A DNA stretch of 30,379 nt, from the NCBI GenBank assembly GCA_905221605.1, contig CAJNDS010001172.1:1-30379 (forward strand). Reading direction: 5' to 3'. Both the position numbers and the translations under genes were made by a program. The notes below the pieces were generated by a model. The model was given only the letters and a program-made list of their open reading frames with translations. It was not told where the DNA came from and ran no database searches. The DNA comes from Symbiodinium natans. Lineage: Eukaryota; Sar; Dinophyceae; Suessiales; Symbiodiniaceae. Numbering within the stretch: the first letter of the stretch is position 1; each line of letters starts with the position of its first letter. Shown here piece by piece: positions 10,601 through 19,600 of the stretch.

Positions 10601-13600
10601 GTTCGGGGGTTGAGGGTGAGGTCGAAACAACTAATCCCTAAACCCTAAACCCTAAACCCTAAACCCTAAACCCTAAACCCTAAACCCTAAACCCTAAACC
10701 CTAAACCCTAAACCCTAAACCCTACCCCCTAAAGAAAGTCACACCGGAGCTCTGACTGCTCGAATAGAGCCGCGCGAGAAGAACCATGAGTTCCGCCCTG
10801 AGACACTTAATCGACTTACTCCCTAAACCCCTAACCCTAAACCCTAAACCCTAAACCCTAAACCCTTAACCCCTATAACCCTGAAGCCTTGAACCCTCAA
10901 CCCTAGAACCCTGACACCCAAAGAAGACCAATGTCCCGATATTACGCAAATAAGCCAAAGCTCCTATTCCCAACTGCTGCCTGGATTCCCCAACCCCAAA
11001 CAAAACCCGTAGACTCTATACCCCCACGAGAGGGTTGAGGGTTTAGGGCTCAGGGCCTAGGGCTTTGTTTTGGGCCCCTAAACCCAACATAGAAGCACCT
11101 CTGCGTCATAAGGAAACTACCTCTTCCTTGGTGACTATGTCGACAGGCCGAGCGGCTCTGGTTTGGGTTCAGGGTTTGGATGGTTTGGTTTGGGCCATCT
11201 TTCCGCACAGTGACAGAAGGTCTCATGCTCATATGGTGCCACCACCTCAGGTTGTGTGGGGGAGGAGGGGGGGGTGGGGGGGGGCGGGGTGGCGGCATGT
11301 CGCGCATGGCGCGTGCGTCGATGGCAGAGAGTCTGGCCACTCCTCGTATGCCAGCCCCTGCACAAAGGGCACAGGCTCCCACCCAATATTTAGCCTCAAG
11401 CCCTAAAAGCTTCATCTGGGAGGGGATTGTTGGTGATTTGCACATCAGATTCTCAACGCATTGGAGTTCTGAAACAAGCTCGTCGTCCTGCCGTCCTGCT
11501 GTTCCATTTGAAGTGTAGAACACAGCCACAATTTTACCAGGCAGTCCCTCACCCCCCCCCCCGCCCAACCCAAACCCCGAACTCTGCTTACCAGCGGCAG
11601 GGGCAAAAACTCCATCGAGTGTATTGGGCTGCTCTACGCCTACAAGGACGCCGTTTGACAGATGGGACACGAATACAGGCTTAGGGCCTAGGGTTTGGGG
11701 TTTGGGGTTTGGGGCTTAGGTGGCTTACTGGTATACGGCTTCAGGGGCTCGCTGCGCCACATCATCTCTAGGACGGTTGCAGGCAAGCGACCAACATGCA
11801 GTAGGAAAAGCATTCATGCCTGCACTTTCTTTGCTATGAACCTCCTGGAGTGTGTGGGCCACATGGGGCTAAGTAGGGTCCTAGTGTGAATGCCGTAGAT
11901 TTTTAAGCTGCGAGTGAGGCAGGGTACCTCCTAAAGTCCTAAACCCTGCTGGCCCTACTGGTACAAGACCTAAACGTACCTAAGCCCACGATCCAAACAA
12001 ATTCTTGTAGATTGTAAATGGTTCATCCAGACTTGTGGAGAACAGACCACCTGCAACCCCCGTGAGTCCCAAACCCTAAGCCCTGAGCTGCTCGGGATGT
12101 TCTCAGCTATCTTAGCCGACCCTCAATTCTTGTCGGGAAGTAGAAGCATCCTTCGGCCACAGCTTTTTGAATCCGAAAGCCGGAAGGCTTGAAAAAACAA
12201 CAGCGGAAAGCCTAAGCCCTGCTGTAAACCCTGAACCCCTCAACCCCTATACCCCCCTCCCCCACCCAACACCCCTACCCCCAAGGAAACTACAAAGTCT
12301 CTGGCCGCAGGCGCAGAACCCAGAGAACTTCTTCTTGCTGCGGGGCAATCACGAATGCGTGGCCTGGCTGTCAAACAGAGACACGCAAGTCCAGGAGCCA
12401 AGTCAGGGTTTAGGGTTTAGGGCTTAGGGCTTAGGGTTTAGGGTTTAGGGCTTAGGATGTAGGGTTTAGGGTTTAGAGTTTAGGGCTATGATAAGACGGG
12501 CTCCGGGTTCGGGCGTAAGGGTTTCCAATAGTTTCCAGGCTACCCTCCCCTCACACCAGGAGCCCCAACCCCTGAACCCCTAAACCCAAAACCCCTGAAC
12601 CTCTAAACCTCGAAACCTCTAAACCCTAAACCCCTCAACCCTAAACCCCTAAACCCTAGGGCTTCAGTAAGGGCTGTTTAGGGTTTGCCGGGTTTGCTTT
12701 GCGTTTTTTAGGGTTTGCTTTATTTTTTGGGGTGCTTTCTGGGGGCGTTTGGGGTTTTACTGGGCAGTTTATGCCAGTTTCGTGTAGTTCCAGGGCTCAG
12801 AGGGCCATATAGGGACTGAATGCGGGGGGGGGGGGGTGTGTCGCGCAATAGTACAGGTGCAGGGATATGCGTTGCGCTTCGGGGTTTTCTAGGGCTTGGG
12901 CTTCACCCCGCCGGCGCCTGGGCGCCATGCAACGTCACCAACCGATAGGGTCAGGTCTTGGCTTGCCCTGAACCCGAAACCCAAGACCCTAAACCCTGAA
13001 CCCTAAACCCAAAACCCTAAACTTTAAGTTGTTTGTAGACGCTAGGAAAGAAGAAGTACCCTTGAGATCCCCAGAGCTTGTTTCACAGGTCCCGAGCTTT
13101 ATAGGGTTTAGTTGGGGATGTTCCCCCTTACACTAGCAGTCCTTAATCGGGATTCAAATAGGGAGAGGGGGGGGGGGGGGTACTATAATCCCTACTAAGG
13201 GCTGTTAGTATCAGGGGAACATCCCAAGGTTACCCTAATCTAAACCCTAAACCCTAAACCCTAAACCCTAAACCCCTAAACCCCTAAACCCTAAACCCCT
13301 AAACCCCTAAACCCCTGAACCCTAAACCCTAAACCCTAAACCCTAAACCCTAAACCCTAAACCCTAAATAGCGTTCCAGTAAAGGGTTTCTAGGGTTAGA
13401 AGTGTTGGTTTTGGAGCCTGAGGCCTCCATCAACAGAATCTACGGTGGCTCAGCGGCAATGGCGCAGCGCGGTGCCTTTAGGGTTTGGGGTTTAGGGTTT
13501 AGGGCTAGGGTTTAGGGTTTAGGGTTTAGGGCTTAGGGCTTAGGGCTTAGGGTTTAGGGTTCAGGGTTAGGGTTTGGGGTTTCGGGTTTAGGGTTTAGGG

Positions 13601-16600
13601 TGGGTCGAAGCAGAGCCGATCACCTAAGGTTTCGGGGTGGGGTTTTTTAGGGGTTAGCGTTTAGGAAAGAGAGCTGATCATCTAAGGTTTAAGGGGCGTT
13701 GGACTCAAACAGCGTTTCGTCTCACTTTCGGGTTTGGGGTTTGGGGTTTAGGGCTACTTCCCCGCGCGCCCGCGCCAAGGATTCTTCGACGAATGCAAGA
13801 GGCGGTACAACCCGAAGCTCTGGAAAACTTTCGGGGAACCGCTGGCGCCGCTTGAAGGGGCAGAGAGCCATGTGACGCCTGCCTCATCCCTACCCCTTTG
13901 TAGCGAACACACATATTAACATGATTATTAACCGTAAGCCCACATAATCCTTATATACGTGTACTACAATTACCCTCAAAAAATGTAGATAACGAAGCGC
14001 AACTTTTCTAAAGATCAAGGCCCCTATATTCGCTTTTTCATGCTTCTCTTCTAGAGCAAGCCGTCAGCCTTGCAACTTGACACGTTTTTTTTAGAAACCT
14101 AAGCCCTAAGAAACCCAGAATTTCGAGTCTCGGGTTTGGGGTGCTAACATAGGAGCCATCTGGCTCGATAACTAGGACCCAGTGGGGCAGGCCATCCCTC
14201 GACTTTGAGGGTTTAGGGTTTAGGGTTTAGGGTTTAGGGTTTAGGGTTTAGGGTTATACATCGCTAGCGTGTTGGGGAGGCTTTGGGCCTTATCTTTCTG
14301 GCCTTAGGGCTTCGAGGCTGAGGGCTTCAGGAGTTCAGGAGATCTTCGTCTTTAGAGTCTAGGGTTTAGGGTTTAGGGTTTAGGGTTTAGGGTTTAGGGT
14401 TTAGGGTTTAGGGCTTAGGGCTCAGGGCTTAGGGCTTAGGGTGCAGGCACTCGGGGCTCCCAAAGCCCGAAAGCCGTGAACCGAAGCCGCCAAAACCCTC
14501 AAAGCCCTGAAGCCCTGAAACCTAAACCCTGAACCCTAAACCCTGAACCCTAAACCCCAAACCCCAAACCCTAAACCCTAAACCCTAAACCCTAAACCCT
14601 AAACCCAAACCCTAAACCCTAAACCCAGCGCTCGGCCAGGACAGCTTTCAGTACATGCCCGCTGCCGACTCAGACTGTCATTTTTGTTGGGGTTTGGGTC
14701 TCGAACCTGGCAAAGAGGCGAACAAGCAAATTCAGGGCACGTGCCATAAACGGCGAAAGCCCTCAACATCCCTCAAGCTCAAACTTTGCTGCTGCGATGG
14801 CCATCATCTCTGGGGCCCTTATGCCCTGAACCCTAACCCCCCTGGCAGAAAACATGCACCTAGTTTAGGGTTTAGGGTTTCGGATTCAGGCACCAGGAAC
14901 CTTAAGCCCTCAACCCAACACATTCAGGCGCAGCCCGTCGACAGAAACATGAAGCCTCGCCCACTTATGTTTCGGCTTTGGCCCCCCCCCCTCCCCCCCC
15001 CTCTTCCCCCCCTGCACGACAAAAAGGTCGGGTTTAGGGTTTAGGGTTTAGGGTTAGGGTTTAGGGTTTAGGGTTTAGGGTTTAGGGTTTAGGGTTTAGG
15101 GTTTAGGGTTTAGGGTTTAGGGTTTAGGGTTTAGGGCTTGCTTAAGGCTTAGGGTTTAGGGCTTGCTCACTGGCCTAAACCGAGGTGCAAGGGGATGAGG
15201 GTTGAAGGGAGTGATGGGCTTGAGGGTTTTTGGCCTTTTGGGTTGGGTTTAGGGTTTAGGGTTTCGGGTTTAGGGGTTCAGGGGTTGGGGGTTTAGGGTT
15301 TAGGGTTTGGGGTTTAGGGTTTAGGGCTTTGGGCTTCAAGGGACTAAAGCCCACGCCCCAAAGCCGTGAAAATCAAAGGTTGCCCTGGACTCCTAGACCA
15401 AACCCTACAACAAAACACCCTGTGCCTTAAACCCTGAGCCCTAAACCCGAAGCCCGCCAACAGTTTAGGGTGTAGGTTTTAGGGTTTAACTTCGGGTCAC
15501 CCTAAACCCTAAACCCTAAACCCTAAACCCTAAACCCTAATTAAACCCTAAACCCTAAACCCTAAACCCTAAACCCCTAAACCCTAAACCCTAAACCCTA
15601 AACCCTAAACCCTAAACCCTAAACCCTAAACCCTCCCTACAGAGGTTTGCGCGCTCATCCATGAGCGAATCATATGCATGCACGGCGGCCTGCCCGGGGA
15701 CCTAGGAGGGCTTGGAAGCTTGGGTGTTCCGAAGGTTTAGGGTTTAGGGTTTAGGGTTTAGGGTTTAGGGTTTAGGGTTTAGGGTTTAGGGTTTAGGGTT
15801 TAGGGTTAAGCCCTAAACCCTGAACACGTTTTTGGTCTAGGATATTGGCTTTCGGCCGTGCTCTTGAGCTTGGGACATAGGGTCTCCTACTGCAGGTTTA
15901 GGGTTTCGGGCTTAGTTGGGGTTCAGGGGCCTTTGCTCTACCGTATCCCTTCATTAGCAAAAAGGGGATCGAAAATCGGGATCAACTCTCCACTGCCAGC
16001 TACCACCCTGAATCCCAAACCCTGAATCCCAAACCCTAAACCCTAAACCCCAAACCCTAAACCCTAAACCCCAAACCCTAAACCCCAAACCCTGAACCCT
16101 AAACCCTAAACCCTAAACCCTAAACCCTAAACCCTAAACCCTAAACCCTAAACCCTAAACCTTATGCGGCCGAGGTCTCCCGACTTGACCAGCTTTGAGC
16201 AGCCCCTTGGTCTGGTGACGGGCTTCGAGTGGGTTGAGGGTTGAGGGTTGAGGGTTGTAGGATTTAGGGTTTAGGGTTTAGGGTTGTAGGGTTTAGGGTT
16301 TAGGGTTGTAGGGTTGTAGGGCTTAGGGCTTTGGGGTTTAGGGTCCTAGGGTTTTCGGGTTAAGGTTCAGTTTTCGATGTTTAGGGTTTCAGGGTTTAGG
16401 GTTCAGGGTTCAAGGTTTTCGGCTTGTGGCTTGGCATATTGGGAATTTGGGGGATGTTGAGATTGGGGGATGCTCGGGGCTGTTCTGGGTTCGGCTTGGG
16501 ATGTTAGAGTGAGTTCAAGGGCTTGTGGTTTTTTCGGGGGCCCATGCCATGAGCAAGCCTACCCCTGAGCAATCTCTACATACTTCCATTAGAACAATAC

Positions 16601-19600
16601 ACGATACCCAACCAAAATAGCCATTCAATGTAAACAGGCCCGTGTATTATGTTCTTGTTGGCGCATTCCCTCTAAAGTTTGCCTGGTAGGCCCTTTACAT
16701 ATTCAATTTAACCTTCCTGGGTTTCAGAGAACCCTAAACCCTAAACCCTAGTTGATGGAGGGGAAAAGGGAAATGCGATTGGGTTTGGGCGGTATGGGGG
16801 TGGGGTGGGGGCGAGGCAAATTTTCAAAACCATTTAGGCCCCAAACCCTCAACCCCCAAGAGGCGCCCTAAGCTCGTAACCTGTCTTTGATGTACTTTAA
16901 TCCCTCGGCCCTAAACGCATTCTCCATGGCCAATAAACCTTAGGGCAATGGGGAGGCAACTCTGCAGTAGCACCTTCCTCACGGGTCTTTTCCGGGCAAG
17001 TTCCACCAGAATTCGAGCTGGGGACAGGCTCGATTTGTGGGTTCTAGGGCGCAGGAATTCAGGAATCTTGCCTTGATTCCATCCGATTCTCGCCTCGTCT
17101 CCTCTTGTGTTCACTCCTCAACGATGGTTTTTCTGCACTCGTCATGTGTGCATAAAGACTGCTCTGACAACTTCGAACCTTCAGTCGCAGCCGTACATCC
17201 TTACACCCTGAACTGCTCATCATCACCCGCGGACCACGAAACCATCACATCCGTGCTAGTCTGACAACGACAAGCCTTTCCTGATCGGGGGCAGTTCACT
17301 GAGGATCCACGACATCCAGCGACCGGTCTTCTTGCCATGTTTCAGCTGGCCGCTTTCTGTCGCCAAATCTCTAAACCATCCCGAAACACACAAGCAGCTG
17401 ACTCCTATCTGACAGACCGGCAGCCCTAAACCCGAAACCCTGAGCTTGTGGCTCAAGTCGTCAGGGTCAGTTTTGAAGCTTGAGCAGCTTTGCTGTCGCC
17501 TTGCTAGATGGTCGGCGTCAGTGTTTCAGGGTCCTTGAAACGAGCACATGAAAAAGGGCACGTGTTGGGCCGCACTTTATTCCCTCAGCCCCCCCCCCCC
17601 CCCCCCCAAACCCTAAACTTGGCCCTAAACCCTAACCCCTAATCCCTAATCCCTAAACCCTAAACCCTAAACCCTAAACCCTAAACCCTCTCAAAACCTT
17701 AGCAAAACCTACCATACGCCTGAGTGGCATGGCCAGGTTGAAGTTGGTGACACCGGGCTCCTGGTGGACTTGCTATGGCTCGGCTCCGAGATCCAAGTAG
17801 GGTTTAGGGTTTAGGGTTTGGGTTTAGGGTTTAGGGTTTAGGGTTTAGGGTTTAGGGTTTAGGGTTTAGGGTTTAGGGTTTAGGGTTTAGGGTTTAGGGT
17901 TTAGGGGTTTAGGGTTTAGGGTTTAGGGTTTAGGGTTTAGGGTTTAGGGTTTAGGGTTTAGGGTTTAGGGTTTAGGGTTTAGGGTTTAGGGTTCGGGTAG
18001 ACCCTAAACCCTGGACCCTTACCCCCTCTCCCCCCAAAGCCCCCAAAACCCCAAAACACCTTTCAAAGGTCGGACTCCTAAACCCTCAACTCCAAACTAA
18101 CAAAGCCCAGAACCTCAAACCCTCAACCCGAAACCTCAAGCCCTACACTCAAGACCTAGTATAAAGCATGTCTTCACGTTCCCTTCCGCCATCAACAGGC
18201 CCCAAAAGGCACGAAAAAGCCACCAAATGGCTCCGTACAGCAGGCCCCAAAGGCTCCAAAATACCCCAACGCGACCCTTTAGGACCAAAGCACCGAATTT
18301 TTCGTGTATTGGTTGGTGTTGGGGAGCCCCCAGGTACCCAACACGTTCCAGCTTGAAATTGGCGTGAAATTTGCATATGTTTGCGGCGAGAAGCGAAAAA
18401 AACAACTCGCACAAAAACCGGTCAAAAGCTGCTTGAAACCCCACACCAGGCTGCAAGCCCCAAACCCCGACCCGAAACCCGAAACCTCCTTCAAGGTCGG
18501 ATCCCAATGCGGACATTGAGAGCTGGGGTGACAACGACCGGGGGGTCTCCTTCACCTTTGGCGCCGGGCTTGGCATGCAGACTGTTTAGGCGGTTGAGAC
18601 CATCTAAACCTGAAACCGCGGCAACACAACGCCCAGCCTTCACCTCAACACCCCATTTCGAGGGCTTTAAGGTTTAGGGGAAGCACCTACTGTGGGTCAA
18701 TGACCAAGTACTTACCATGAGCCCCAGAGCAACCCCTAGACCCCAAAACCCTCTAACACCCTAAAGCCGCCCCTAAAGCCAAGAACCCCTGAAACTCTAA
18801 ACCCTAAAGCCGAAGCCTTTACTGCAGCTCCAGAGCGTGTCAGCTTCCCCACAGCCTTGCCAGGGCACGGGGACCGAGGTTTTGGGTTTTGGGTTTTTTT
18901 GCTGGGTTCTCAGGTTTGAGGGTTTAGGGGGTTCTTGCGAAGCAACTTAGGGATTAGTTAGCTTAATTGGGTGACCACATGGGTGGGTTTTATTTGTAAA
19001 TGATCTGGGGTTTTCCCAAGATAGGGGCGCCGTTGTCGGGGACCAGGAATAAGGACAAGCAGCACAAGCACCAGGCCATTTGATTGAGGTGGGGTTTCGG
19101 GTTTAGGGTTTAGGGTTTAGGGTTTAGGGTTTAGGGTTTAGGGTTTAGGGTTTAGGGGTGTTCAGGTGCCTGCATCCCTTTGTCAGGTCCCCAAGTGGTG
19201 AAGACCTTCCTCCGGAAGCACAACTTGGTCAGCGCGGGATGCATTTGAGGTATTTTGCTTCTGGGGGTTTGGGGTTTAGGGTTTAGGGTTTAGGGTTTAG
19301 GGTTTAGGGTCAGAAACAAGGTGGAACAAGAATGCTGGATCTGCCGCCACCTACACCCAAAACCCCTGAACGCATTTAGGGTTCAGGTTTTAGGGTTTGT
19401 GGTGGCCCCCCTCCCTAGGAATCTGTGAGGTTTGGATACGCGAGGGAGCGGGTGACCTTGCGTTCGGCACGAATATTCAGACTTAGGGCCCTCCATCCTG
19501 AACCCCCTAAAAAACGGGTACAGGGCTCAGGGTTGGAGTTTTACAGGCCCTAACCCTAAGCCTCAAACCCTAAACCCGGTGGAACGATGGGCATGTGTTT

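Noticed and set aside
11050-11670. 206-codon minus-strand ORF (and overlapping plus-strand ORFs)
   Set aside because: It overlaps two firm phosphatase exons (11113-11146 and 11601-11646) on the opposite strand and runs through G/C homopolymers giving poly-Pro. It is a shadow frame.
12167-12427. 86-codon plus-strand ORF as a stand-alone gene
   Set aside because: Only codons at 12311-12377 ([22 protein letters not shown]) are real, as one phosphatase exon. The rest is intron read-through.
14655-15044. 129-codon plus-strand ORF
   Set aside because: Apart from a short overlap with the microexon it reads through intron, CCCTAAA-type text and poly-C (poly-Pro). It is in a different frame from the phosphatase.
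18136-18576. 146-codon minus-strand ORF
   Set aside because: It lies across the intron and the firm exon 18496-18560 on the other strand. Its frame is an antisense reading of repeats and of the [11 protein letters not shown] exon.
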